From the NCBI GenBank assembly GCA_030602265.1, contig JAUWAB010000009.1, positions 29,849 to 93,848 of the forward strand: a DNA stretch of 64,000 nt. The letters are read 5' to 3'. Below, in pieces: positions 52,520-60,708 of this stretch. How positions within the stretch are numbered: the first letter of the stretch is position 1; each line of letters opens with the position of its first letter. The translations under genes and the position numbers were made by a program. Below the pieces are notes generated by a model that saw only the letters and a program-made list of their open reading frames with translations, did not search any database and was not told the origin of the DNA. The stretch is from Prolixibacteraceae bacterium. GTDB lineage: Bacteria; Bacteroidota; Bacteroidia; Bacteroidales; Prolixibacteraceae.

Positions 52520-53785
52520 TTATTTACGAACGTTTTCTTTAATGGTTTTAGCGTCCACCAATTTAAATAATTTATCAGAACGCCTGATTTTTTGCGGAAT
52601 CTGAATGGAAAAATGCTCTCCTTTCCGGGCCGTTGGTACAGGTTCCAGCTCCACCCTGATTTCAGAAACCACCGATTCAACCACTCCGGTGGTTGGACCG
52701 ATAATCAGGATTTCGTCTCCGACCGACAGGTCACCTGTCTCTAACCTAAACTCGGCCACCCCAATATTCGGGAAGTAATTGGTCCCCTTGCCCAGATAGA
52801 TCTTTCTTTTCGTGGCCAGAGAACCATAATTATGGCTCCATTCACCCAGGCGCTTTCCAAGATAATATCCATCCCAGAAGCCCCGGTTAAACACAGAGGC
52901 CAGACGGTTATTCCAGTCCTCCACCTTTTCATTTGTGAAAGTATCATTTTTCCAGGCTTCTACCGCCTCATGATAACACTGAACAGTGGTCTTCACATAT
53001 TCTGCTGACCGGGCGCGTCCTTCAATCTTAAGGACCGTTACACCACTGTCGAGTATTTTGTTGAGAAAATGAACGGTTTTAAGGTCCTTGGGCGACATGA
53101 TGTATTCATTATCGACTTCCAGTTCCGCCCCGGTTTCCTTATCCGTGACGATATAGGCACGGCGACAGGTCTGCAGGCAGCTTCCGCGGTTCGCCGAGGA
53201 ATTCATCTCATGCAGGCTCAGGTAGCATTTGCCGCTGACCGCCATACAGAGGGCTCCATGTACAAACATTTCGATCTTCACCAGGTTGCCCGACGGGCCT
53301 TTGACCTGTTGTTCCCTGATCTGACGGCTTATTTCGGTTACCCGGCCAAGGTTCATTTCACGGGCAAGCACCACCACATCGGCAAACTGGGCGTAAAAAC
53401 GCACTGCCTCAAAATTGGTGATGTTGACCTGTGTTGATATATGTACTTCAAGACCAATTGACCGGGCGTACATAATTACAGAAATATCTGCGGCGATGAC
53501 TGCAGTCACCCCGGCATTCTTTGCTGCCTCCAGTACCATCTGCATCTGGCTGTTTTCATTGTCGAACACCTCCACGTTCAGGGTCAGGTAAGTCTTGATA
53601 CCATGTCTGCTGCAGATTTCGGTAATTTTCCGGAGATCGTCAAGGGTAAAATTATTCGAGGAGCGGGACCTCATGTTAAGATGCTCCACCCCGAAATAAA
53701 CCGAACCGGCACCCGCCTGTACCGCTGCCATCAAAGATTCATAGGAACCCACAGGTGCCATTATTTCAATATCTGTTTCCTTCAT
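52520..53785 (-). CDS. Peptidase U32 family protein, TrhP-like
   Basis: A 421-residue protein. The U32 signature FVHGALCMAVSGKCYLS and then NRGSCLQTCRR give four Cys, as in the iron-sulfur or metal cluster region of U32 proteins such as YegQ/TrhP. The N-terminal half is a TIM barrel starting APVGSYESL, and the C-terminal part is a small beta domain. TrhP helps hydroxylate U34 of certain tRNAs using prephenate-derived compounds. Not a real protease by current views. A TAAATTTG element lies 18 bases upstream. Confidence 0.75.
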   Translation of the reverse strand: MKETDIEIMAPVGSYESLMAAVQAGAGSVYFGVEHLNMRSRSSNNFTLDDLRKITEICSRHGIKTYLTLNVEVFDNENSQMQMVLEAAKNAGVTAVIAADISVIMYARSIGLEVHISTQVNITNFEAVRFYAQFADVVVLAREMNLGRVTEISRQIREQQVKGPSGNLVKIEMFVHGALCMAVSGKCYLSLHEMNSSANRGSCLQTCRRAYIVTDKETGAELEVDNEYIMSPKDLKTVHFLNKILDSGVTVLKIEGRARSAEYVKTTVQCYHEAVEAWKNDTFTNEKVEDWNNRLASVFNRGFWDGYYLGKRLGEWSHNYGSLATKRKIYLGKGTNYFPNIGVAEFRLETGDLSVGDEILIIGPTTGVVESVVSEIRVELEPVPTARKGEHFSIQIPQKIRRSDKLFKLVDAKTIKENVRK

Positions 53786-53802
53786 GCCAAAAAATTATGC
53801 CG

Positions 53803-53810
53803 CAAATTTA
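53803..53810 (-). promoter_or_regulatory. Candidate -7 element for the U32 gene
   Basis: Read on minus this is TAAATTTG, matching TAnnTTTG, 18 bases before the start of the U32 gene. Confidence 0.45.
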
Positions 53811-53921
53811 GTGAATTGGGATTTAATCTCGTTCGATATTTTTTATCCCTGAAAAATGCTGATAAAGAGGTGAATATGTTGTTAATATTTTGTTAATTCA
53901 AAATCATCTCCAATACCTGTT

Positions 53922-53948
53922 GCGGGATTATTATTTTCTATTTTTACC
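53922..53948 (+). promoter_or_regulatory. Candidate promoter of the DUF5020-permease pair
   Basis: TTG (53922-53924) and TATTTTTA (53941-53948) are 16 bases apart, one mismatch from consensus, 34 bases before the ATG. Confidence 0.4.
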
Positions 53949-53981
53949 CAGCCAAAAATTCAAATTCAAAAAAACTGAAAA

Positions 53982-54671
53982 ATGAGAAAATTACTTTTAG
54001 TATCAGCTTTTGTTATGATGATTGCCGCTGTCGGCGCACAGAATGTCCAGTTACATTACGACATGGGGAAAGACCGTGGTTATCTGACTTCTACCGTTGA
54101 AATGTTCAGGCCCGACAAAACCGGGAATACCTTTTTCTTCATTGATTTTGACTATGGTGTCGGGGATGTTAAAGGGGTATCTCTTTCCTATTTTGAGATT
54201 GCACGGGTTTTCACTCTGGGCAAGTCACCCTTCGGATGGCACGGTGAATACAACGGTGGTTTCGGCCAGTTTAAAGCTTCTCCCTTTAATGGTGCCTATA
54301 CCATTAACAACGCCTGGCTTACCGGGGTTGACTATTCCTGGAATGCCAGCGACTTCTCAAAAGGGTTCTCATTAAAGGCATTGTATAAAAACATCCGCCA
54401 GAAGCATGATGCATCTTTCCAGCTTACGGGTGTATGGTATGTGAACATGGCCGGCGGCAAGGTTTCCTTCACCGGTTTTGCCGATTTCTGGAGGGAAGAC
54501 AATGTTTTCGGTCAGAACGAAACCAAATTTGTATTTCTGTCGGAACCTCAGCTCTGGTACAACTTCAACAAGAATTTTGCAGCAGGGGGCGAAGTGGAAC
54601 TCAGCAGCAACTTCGCTGGTATGGAAGGATTTAAGGTAATGCCTACCCTGGGTTTGAAATATACATTTTAA
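53982..54671 (+). CDS. DUF5020-family outer-membrane protein (Tsx-like)
   Basis: A 229-residue protein with a signal peptide (RKLLLVSAFVMMIAAVGAQN) and about ten amphipathic strands; aromatic-rich motifs such as FFFIDFDYG and WYVNMAG are typical. The length, layout and ending strand match DUF5020, a Bacteroidota family resembling the nucleoside channel Tsx. The next gene, 15 bases away, is a purine-type permease, so the pair may move nucleobases across both membranes. Confidence 0.7.
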   Translation: MRKLLLVSAFVMMIAAVGAQNVQLHYDMGKDRGYLTSTVEMFRPDKTGNTFFFIDFDYGVGDVKGVSLSYFEIARVFTLGKSPFGWHGEYNGGFGQFKASPFNGAYTINNAWLTGVDYSWNASDFSKGFSLKALYKNIRQKHDASFQLTGVWYVNMAGGKVSFTGFADFWREDNVFGQNETKFVFLSEPQLWYNFNKNFAAGGEVELSSNFAGMEGFKVMPTLGLKYTF

Positions 54672-54686
54672 TTAAACCGATAAATC

Positions 54687-55979
54687 ATGCTTGAAAAGTT
54701 CTTTCAACTCAAAGAAAACAAAACAACGGTAAGAACCGAGATTTTAGCGGGGATTACCACCTTCATGACCATGGCCTATATCCTGGCGGTAAACCCCAGT
54801 ATACTGAGTGCCACGGGCATGGACAAGAACGCGCTCTTCACGGCCACTGCACTGGCATCCCTGGTCGCCACCCTGGTAATGGCACTGGTTGCCAAATTAC
54901 CTTTTGCCCTTGCTCCGGGTATGGGTCTGAATGCCTTCTTTGCCTTTACGGTTGTACTGGGTATGGGCCATAGCTGGCAGTTCGCACTTACCGCCGTATT
55001 CCTGGAAGGTATTATTTTTATCCTGCTTACCGCATTCAATATCCGTGAGTTGATTATCAACTCCATTCCCATGTCGGTCAAACATGCCGTTTCCGCAGGG
55101 ATCGGACTGTTTATTGCCTTCATCGGGCTACAGAATGCCGGGGTAATTGTAAATAACGATGCCGTACTGGTAGGACTCGGTGATATGGGTTCCTCCTCCG
55201 TGATCCTCGCGCTCCTGGGTATTATCCTTACAGGTGTTCTCCTTGCATTGAAAGTCAAAGGCGCCCTGCTAATCGGTATTTTTGTGGTGACTGTTGCCGG
55301 AATTCCGCTGAATGTTACCCATCTGCCCGAATCGCATCTGGTCAGTTTGCCGCCTTCCATCAGTCCGATTTTCATGAAATTTGAATTCAGTGAAATCTTT
55401 ACCCTGGATATGCTGATTGTACTCTTTACTTTCCTATTTGTGGATATGTTCGATACAGTGGGTACTTTGGTAGGGGTATCTGATAAAGCCGGTATGTTAG
55501 ATAAACAGGGCCGGATCCCAAGGGCCAAACAGGCACTTTTTGCTGATGCCATTGGTACTACAGCCGGTGCCATGCTGGGTACCAGCACCGTTACCACCTA
55601 TGTTGAGAGTGCGTCAGGCGTGGCCGAAGGCGGAAAAACAGGACTTACTGCTCTGTCTGTTGCAGGTTTGTTTATGATTGCATTGTTCTTTGCCCCGATC
55701 TTCACCATGGTTCCAGGCGCAGCTACCGCTCCGGCGCTGGTGCTGGTCGGATTCTTCATGATGTCGCCCATACTGAAAATCAACTTCGACGATTTCACCG
55801 AAGCTATACCGGCATTCCTGACCATCATCATGATGCCATTGTCTTACAGTATTGCCGAAGGTATCGTGTTCGGGATGCTCTCTTATGTACTCCTTAAAGT
55901 ACTGACTGGCAAACAGAAAGACCTGACAGTCGTCATGGTTGTATTAGCTGCCCTCTTTGTTCTGAAGTTCCTGATCTGA
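54687..55979 (+). CDS. NCS2-family purine permease (AzgA-like)
   Basis: A 430-residue, 12-14 helix transporter. It has the AzgA-type motifs: TFMTMAYILAVNP at the start, ATLVMALVAKLPFALAPGMGLNAFF, and later TMVPGAATAPALVLVGF. AzgA/PbuG-like members transport adenine, guanine or hypoxanthine with protons. It follows the DUF5020 gene by 15 bases and ends 31 bases before a terminator, so the two form a transport operon. Confidence 0.88.
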   Translation: MLEKFFQLKENKTTVRTEILAGITTFMTMAYILAVNPSILSATGMDKNALFTATALASLVATLVMALVAKLPFALAPGMGLNAFFAFTVVLGMGHSWQFALTAVFLEGIIFILLTAFNIRELIINSIPMSVKHAVSAGIGLFIAFIGLQNAGVIVNNDAVLVGLGDMGSSSVILALLGIILTGVLLALKVKGALLIGIFVVTVAGIPLNVTHLPESHLVSLPPSISPIFMKFEFSEIFTLDMLIVLFTFLFVDMFDTVGTLVGVSDKAGMLDKQGRIPRAKQALFADAIGTTAGAMLGTSTVTTYVESASGVAEGGKTGLTALSVAGLFMIALFFAPIFTMVPGAATAPALVLVGFFMMSPILKINFDDFTEAIPAFLTIIMMPLSYSIAEGIVFGMLSYVLLKVLTGKQKDLTVVMVVLAALFVLKFLI

Positions 55980-56010
55980 TCACAGGATTGACCAATTTAT
56001 ACCTTTCATT

Positions 56011-56046
56011 AAACAGCCTTATCAATTTTTTGGTAAGGCTGTTTTC
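56011..56046 (+). terminator. Terminator after the NCS2 permease
   Basis: AAACAGCCTTA (56011-56021) pairs with TAAGGCTGTTT (56034-56044), then T's follow. Confidence 0.8.
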
Positions 56047-56063
56047 TATATGAGGTTTTTTTC

Positions 56064-56071
56064 TAATTTTG
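56064..56071 (+). promoter_or_regulatory. Candidate -7 element for tRNA-Val
   Basis: TAATTTTG matches TAnnTTTG, 24 bases before the tRNA. The -33 element is unclear. Confidence 0.45.
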
Positions 56072-56095
56072 CACCCCAAGAAGATCATTCAAGAA

Positions 56096-56170
56096 GGGTT
56101 GTTAGCTCAGTTGGTTTAGAGCATTACCTTGACAGGGTAGGGGTCACTGGTTCGAATCCAGTACAACCCA
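56096..56170 (+). tRNA. tRNA-Val (anticodon GAC)
   Basis: A 75-nt cloverleaf: acceptor GGGTTGT with ACAACCC, D-stem GCTC/GAGC, anticodon stem TTACC/GGTAG around TTGACAG giving GAC, T-stem ACTGG/CCAGT with TTCGAAT, discriminator A. No CCA is encoded. Confidence 0.93.
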
Positions 56171-56180
56171 CAGAAAATTA

Positions 56181-56214
56181 AAAACAGCAGGACTATTCCT
56201 GCTGTTTTTTTTTT
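56181..56214 (+). terminator. Terminator after tRNA-Val
   Basis: AAAACAGCAGGA (56181-56192) pairs with TCCTGCTGTTTT (56197-56208) around loop CTAT, followed by more T. The next 200 bp to the ROK gene hold only a TAAATTTG-like element at 56327-56334. Confidence 0.88.
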
Positions 56215-56413
56215 GAAGTAACCACAAGTATTCGTTTTGCTGTTAAGACTCATTTTGAATAAGAGTGTGGGAATTAAATTTTTACGCTTTGGTGGGTTTT
56301 CACTATCCAAAAAAGCCAATTATTTTTAAATTTGTTGACTTTCCAAAACGGGAAGATTGAGGTTCATTATTTTCTGACAGATTGGTAATCAATAATTATA
56401 ATAAAGTAATAAT

Positions 56414-57400
56414 ATGACTACATCTAAAAAAGTTGCCATTGGTGTTGACGTAGGAGGCACCAATACGGCCATCGGAGTTGTTGACAAGGATGGTAATGTG
56501 ATGATCAAGGATAACATCGCAACCGCCACACACGGGGATTTTGAAAGATTCATCGCCGACCTGGCATCAGCAATCAAACAACTGATCAAATCGGCAAAAC
56601 TGATCAATGAGGATATTGAAATCGTCGGAATCGGAATCGGAGCTCCCAATGGCAATTATTACAGCGGAACCATTGAATATGCACCAAACTTATCGTTCAA
56701 AGGTGTTCTCCATTTTGTTGAACTGCTGAAGAACTATTTTCCAGAACTGCCTGCCTTGGCTCTTACCAATGACGCCAATGCGGCTGCTATCGGAGAAATG
56801 ATATACGGCGGTGCCCGTAACATGAAAAACTTTGTGATGTATACCCTCGGAACCGGTGTAGGAAGCGGCGTCGTTGTTAATGGCGACCTGGTTTACGGAC
56901 ATGACGGTTTCGCCGGAGAATGCGGACACACCACATTAATCCCGGGTGGCCGCCTTTGCGGATGCGGTTCTTTAGGGCACCTCGAAGCTTATTGCTCAGC
57001 TCCCGGTATGAAAAGAACAGCCTTCGAACTGATGGCCCACTACAATGCGGTCGACAGTATGTTAGCCAACAAATCCTTCCTTGAACTGGATTCAAGAATG
57101 ATCTACGAAGCGGCCGTTGCAGGCGATAAGATCGCCAAAATGGTATTTGAGAAAACAGGCGAATGGCTCGGACAAGGACTGGCCGACACCGTTCACCACC
57201 TCAGCCCCGAAGCTATTTTCCTCTTTGGAGGACCTACTGCAGCAGGGGAACTGATTTTCAAACCCACCAAGGAGTCAATGGAAAAACACCTCCTCCCGAT
57301 CTTCAAAAACAAGATCAAAATCCTTCCGTCTCAACTGAAACCAGGCGACGCCGCCATCGTGGGCGCCAGTGCATTAGCCTGGAAAGAACTCGAAAAATAG
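56414..57400 (+). CDS. ROK-family glucokinase
   Basis: A 328-residue protein. The ATP-binding motif DVGGTNTAIGVV lies near the start, the catalytic Asp in LTNDANAAAIGE, the substrate motif GECGH and the zinc region GGRLCGCGSLGHLEAY follow. The usual CxCGxxGC has His for the third Cys, a change found in several ROK sugar kinases. It phosphorylates glucose or a related hexose. It is transcribed alone and ends in a terminator. Confidence 0.85.
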   Translation: MTTSKKVAIGVDVGGTNTAIGVVDKDGNVMIKDNIATATHGDFERFIADLASAIKQLIKSAKLINEDIEIVGIGIGAPNGNYYSGTIEYAPNLSFKGVLHFVELLKNYFPELPALALTNDANAAAIGEMIYGGARNMKNFVMYTLGTGVGSGVVVNGDLVYGHDGFAGECGHTTLIPGGRLCGCGSLGHLEAYCSAPGMKRTAFELMAHYNAVDSMLANKSFLELDSRMIYEAAVAGDKIAKMVFEKTGEWLGQGLADTVHHLSPEAIFLFGGPTAAGELIFKPTKESMEKHLLPIFKNKIKILPSQLKPGDAAIVGASALAWKELEK

Positions 57401-57422
57401 TTTGTTTATATAAGCAACGCTG

Positions 57423-57457
57423 AAAGCTGTCCTGATTACCCGGACAGCTTTTTTTTT
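57423..57457 (+). terminator. Terminator after the ROK kinase gene
   Basis: AAAGCTGTCC (57423-57432) pairs with GGACAGCTTT (57442-57451), followed by a T-run. Confidence 0.88.
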
Positions 57458-57479
57458 CCGGAAAAACAGGATTAAATAT

Positions 57480-57487
57480 TACATTTG
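57480..57487 (+). promoter_or_regulatory. Candidate -7 element for the M1 peptidase
   Basis: TACATTTG matches TAnnTTTG, 33 bases before the ATG at 57521. Confidence 0.45.
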
Positions 57488-57520
57488 ACTCACCGGATCA
57501 TTAATAAATCCGTATGGATT

Positions 57521-59446
57521 ATGAAGCAATTAGCCATATCCTGCTTACTGATATCCCTCTCCTTGGCTGTCTTCAGTCAGGCACCTGATCCGGTATTCAA
57601 TGATAAGGTTGGACACATGGAATCCACCAATTTTCTTAAAAAACTGAATTTCAGGGAACATGATCATGCCGGCGATACCGACTTCCTTTACCAGAGGATG
57701 GAATGGGAGATTAATCCTTCAGTTAAATTTATCCGGGGAAAAGTGACTACCCACTTCAAGGCGGAAAAAGAGGAAGTTGCTTCGGTGACCTTTGACCTGC
57801 ATGATTCACTGACAGTCGATTCAGTAAAGCACCAGTCGGGGAATCCGGTGTACCTGCATGCCGGAAACCTTCTTAACATCTACTTGCCCAAACCACTTTT
57901 AAAAGGTGAAACCGATTCTTTGAGCATTTACTACCACGGAGTTCCCCATGATTCCGGTTTTGGCTCTTTTGTTCATTCACATCACAACGGTACGCCTGTC
58001 CTGTGGACACTTTCTGAACCATACGGAGCCATGGAATGGTGGCCCTGCAAACAGTCACTTATGGACAAAACCGACTCAACAGACATTATTGTGACTACTC
58101 CCGAACCATACCGCACCGCTTCAAACGGGATCCTGGTATCAGAAAAGACTTTTGGAAGCAGGCGTGTAATGCACTGGAAACACCGGTACCCGATCGCAGC
58201 TTATCTGGTGGCCATTGCGGTTACCAACTACACCGACTATACCGATTTTGCCGAAATTTCCAGCGGAAAAGAGTTCCCGGTTGTCCATTTTGTTTATCCT
58301 GAATATCTCGACAAAATCAGGCCAAATACCGCCGTAACCCTTGAGGCCATGCGCCTTTTCAACAGTCTGTTCGGAGATTACCCGTTTTCAGACGAAAAAT
58401 ACGGCCATGCGCAATTTGGCTGGGGAGGAGGTATGGAACACCAGACCATGAGCTTCATGGGCAGTTTCGGATTTGAGCTGATCGTTCATGAACTGGCCCA
58501 CCAATGGTTCGGCAATTACGTCACTTTGGGCAGCTGGAAAGATATCTGGCTGAATGAAGGATTTGCCAGTTATGCCACCGGCCTGGCATATGAACATCTG
58601 CTGGACGGTTTCTGGTGGCCCAGGTGGAAAAGTATGAACGTCGAAAGGATTGTCAGCCAGCCCGGCGGCTCGGTATTTGTTGACGACACCACCAGCGTAA
58701 GCCGAATATTTAACGGACGGCTTTCCTATTCGAAAGGAGCCTATCTGCTCCATATGCTCAGATGGATGCTCGGCGATGAAATTTTCTTTCAGGCCATCCG
58801 GAAATACCTTTCAGACCCTGAAGTTGCTTACGGGTTTGCTTCACACCGTAAAGTGGAAGAGCATTTTGAGGCTGCAGCCGGCAGATCACTAAGGAATTTC
58901 TTTGACCAGTGGTATTACGGAGAAGGATTCCCCATATACTCGCTTTGGTATAATGCGGGCAGCAAAGATAGTCGGTTACAGGTTAAGGTTACCCAAAAGA
59001 CATCTCATCCCTCCGTTCCATTCTTTGACATACCGGTTCCGCTGCGGGTATATGGCCCCGGGGAAGGTGATTCCATTGATTTCAGGATAGAACCTGAAGA
59101 CCTGGGTAAGACTATTGATTTGTTGGTGCCTTTTCAGGTCAGGAAGGCGGTCATCGATCCCGATTACTGGCTCATCAGGAAAACCGACGGTATAACAGGC
59201 GTGATTGCCCCCGGCAACAGGCTGCCCATAAGGGTATCTCCTAATCCGTTTAACGACCAGATCACCATAGATCCACCCCCGGGGGAAGAAATAAAGATGG
59301 TTCAGGTTTTCGACCAACTGGGCCGACTGGTTTATTCCAGGGTACCTGAAAAGAATGAGATCCATCCGCAGCTGTTTCCCGGTATGTATATACTGAAAAT
59401 AAGGACATCTGACCAAATCCTTGAGACAAAGATTATCCGGCAATGA
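57521..59446 (+). CDS. Secreted M1 aminopeptidase with type IX secretion signal
   Basis: A 641-residue protein from ATG 57521, with a signal peptide ending near SLAVFSQ. The M1 catalytic site is complete: HELAH at 323-327 and Glu346 (HExxH-x18-E), and the substrate motif GGMEH in place of GAMEN. The final ~80 residues are a T9SS type A sorting domain: VSPNPFNDQITI, VQVFDQLGRLVY, GMYILKI and KIIRQ. It probably trims peptides at the cell surface or outside. It shows that the organism has a type IX secretion system. Confidence 0.93.
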   Translation: MKQLAISCLLISLSLAVFSQAPDPVFNDKVGHMESTNFLKKLNFREHDHAGDTDFLYQRMEWEINPSVKFIRGKVTTHFKAEKEEVASVTFDLHDSLTVDSVKHQSGNPVYLHAGNLLNIYLPKPLLKGETDSLSIYYHGVPHDSGFGSFVHSHHNGTPVLWTLSEPYGAMEWWPCKQSLMDKTDSTDIIVTTPEPYRTASNGILVSEKTFGSRRVMHWKHRYPIAAYLVAIAVTNYTDYTDFAEISSGKEFPVVHFVYPEYLDKIRPNTAVTLEAMRLFNSLFGDYPFSDEKYGHAQFGWGGGMEHQTMSFMGSFGFELIVHELAHQWFGNYVTLGSWKDIWLNEGFASYATGLAYEHLLDGFWWPRWKSMNVERIVSQPGGSVFVDDTTSVSRIFNGRLSYSKGAYLLHMLRWMLGDEIFFQAIRKYLSDPEVAYGFASHRKVEEHFEAAAGRSLRNFFDQWYYGEGFPIYSLWYNAGSKDSRLQVKVTQKTSHPSVPFFDIPVPLRVYGPGEGDSIDFRIEPEDLGKTIDLLVPFQVRKAVIDPDYWLIRKTDGITGVIAPGNRLPIRVSPNPFNDQITIDPPPGEEIKMVQVFDQLGRLVYSRVPEKNEIHPQLFPGMYILKIRTSDQILETKIIRQ

Positions 59447-59526
59447 AATTTTTAAACGGATATCTTTAAAAGACTGAAGCCCGGTTCTCCAGGACAAAAT
59501 CCGGACGGGATAAACGACAAGATGGA

Positions 59527-59955
59527 TTACTGATCCTCAGGATCCCGCCAGTTAAAGCGAATAGTCTGTTTTAAATCAGGATGAAGGCTTAAGGGAACCG
59601 GACTGATTCCGGCCACGGATTCAATCAGTTTCTTCTGAGATTCAGAATAGTGTTTCACCGGAAAATAAAACTCCACCACAACCTCCGCCACCCTTCGTGG
59701 GTCTGATGCCATGATTTTAGTTACCTCCACCTCAGTGCCCTCTATGTCAATATCATAATCCCGGGCTTTAATGCCCATGATGGTCATGATACAACTTCCG
59801 AGAGCCGTTGCCAGGAGATCGGTGGGCGAAAAATACTCCCCTTTTCCCCGATTGTCTAAAGGGGCATCGGTAATAACCTTGTTACCCGACTGGACGTGGA
59901 CATTCTCCGTCCGGAGATCGTCCAGATAGGTGGTTTTAATTGTTATTGCACTCAT
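59527..59955 (-). CDS. OsmC-family protein lacking the second catalytic Cys
   Basis: A 142-residue protein with SPTDLLATALGSC (Cys55), the OsmC fold motifs, and EGTEVEVTK. The second conserved Cys (in CPV near the end) is Ser118 in ISPVPLSLHP, so the thiol-peroxidase cycle of OsmC/Ohr cannot run in the usual way. The fold and hydrophobic core are intact. Its role is unknown. It is divergent from the nikR gene with a 303-bp gap. Confidence 0.85.
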   Translation of the reverse strand: MSAITIKTTYLDDLRTENVHVQSGNKVITDAPLDNRGKGEYFSPTDLLATALGSCIMTIMGIKARDYDIDIEGTEVEVTKIMASDPRRVAEVVVEFYFPVKHYSESQKKLIESVAGISPVPLSLHPDLKQTIRFNWRDPEDQ

Positions 59956-60215
59956 TTCATTATGTGTATATTATATCCAAATTGCTTTTGTTCATGTCCT
60001 TTTGTCACATTTCCTTTAAAATCAGAACTCCTTAGTGGTGAGGCTTTCATGTGAATAATTGCTTTTGCTTTTAAATGGTAACTGCGTATTATCAGCTTAC
60101 AGAAAATGCTGTAGCAGACAGGCAATCAGTCTCTAAAAATACATGAATCACGGAAAAAATCAACATCCGGGTTTTAAATGTTTTGTATTGATCAACAGAA
60201 ATTAGAAAAATATCA
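59956..60215. other. Intergenic region without a recognisable gene
   Basis: About 260 AT-rich bases between the divergent osmC-like and nikR genes. I see no open frame with coding character, tRNA or hairpin here; the far end holds the nikR promoter and the GTAACAC repeats. Confidence 0.5.
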
Positions 60216-60257
60216 TACTTTTACATCCGGTAACACAAATAATTAACTAAGTAACAC
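60216..60257 (+). promoter_or_regulatory. nikR promoter with paired GTAACAC half-sites
   Basis: TACTTTTA (60216-60223, one mismatch to TAnnTTTG) is followed at the expected start point by GTAACAC (60230-60236) and, after 14 bases, a second GTAACAC (60251-60257) directly before the ATG. The same pair with the same spacing precedes the TonB receptor. Confidence 0.65.
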
Positions 60258-60258
60258 G

Positions 60259-60660
60259 ATGTCTGTAACCAGATTTGGGGTTTCCCTCGAGGAGGAACTG
60301 TTAAAAGCACTGGATGAATTCGTTGTTGAGAACCAGTTTTCCAACCGTTCACAAGCCATCCGCCATTTGGTGGAAAAGAACCTGGTGGAAAAGAAATGGA
60401 AGTGCGACAACGTAGTCGCCGGCGCCATTACCCTTGTATATCAGCAGGAAAGGAATGACATCCGCATCCGGTTGGCAGAGATTCAGGCAGGCTACCGCGA
60501 TGTGATTCTGTCGGTGCAGTTTCATTACCTCACCGAGACCAATTGTCTCGAGATTGTGGCAGTCAAAGGCCCTTCTCACCGGCTGACAGAGCTGAGCGAC
60601 AAATTGATCAGCATCCGGGGAATGCAGCATGGCAAACTGGTCATGTCGAAAGCGGATTAA
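60259..60660 (+). CDS. nikR: NikR-family ribbon-helix-helix repressor, degenerate metal site
   Basis: A 133-residue protein of the NikR length and architecture. The N-terminal ribbon-helix-helix (about 1-45, RFGVSLEEELLKALDEF) is intact and the C-terminal ACT-like domain keeps the KGPSHRL and HGKLVM motifs. In the nickel site, by alignment to NikR proteins I recall, His76, His87 and His89 (E. coli numbers) become Arg80, Phe88 and Tyr90; only Cys96 (Cys95) remains. So the canonical square-planar Ni site is absent. It probably regulates itself and the adjacent TonB receptor. Confidence 0.8.
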   Translation: MSVTRFGVSLEEELLKALDEFVVENQFSNRSQAIRHLVEKNLVEKKWKCDNVVAGAITLVYQQERNDIRIRLAEIQAGYRDVILSVQFHYLTETNCLEIVAVKGPSHRLTELSDKLISIRGMQHGKLVMSKAD

Positions 60661-60676
60661 TTTTTTTGCCTTACCA

Positions 60677-60704
60677 GTAACACAAATCAAAAAGATAGTA
60701 ACAC
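60677..60704 (+). promoter_or_regulatory. Second GTAACAC-N14-GTAACAC operator
   Basis: GTAACAC at 60677-60683 and 60698-60704, 14 bases apart, between nikR and the TonB receptor start. The pair and the flanking bases (CACAAAT after the first, A before and GA after the second) match the site before nikR. Confidence 0.7.
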
Positions 60705-60708
60705 GAAA

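Noticed and set aside
52471..52680. Upstream extension of the outer-membrane protein frame to 52680
   Set aside because: It would run 161 bases into the U32 gene and lacks a signal peptide; ATG 52470 gives a clean one.
54776..55597. 273-residue minus frame opposite the NCS2 permease
   Set aside because: Antisense shadow of a clear transporter; Ser/Thr/Ile-rich without motif.
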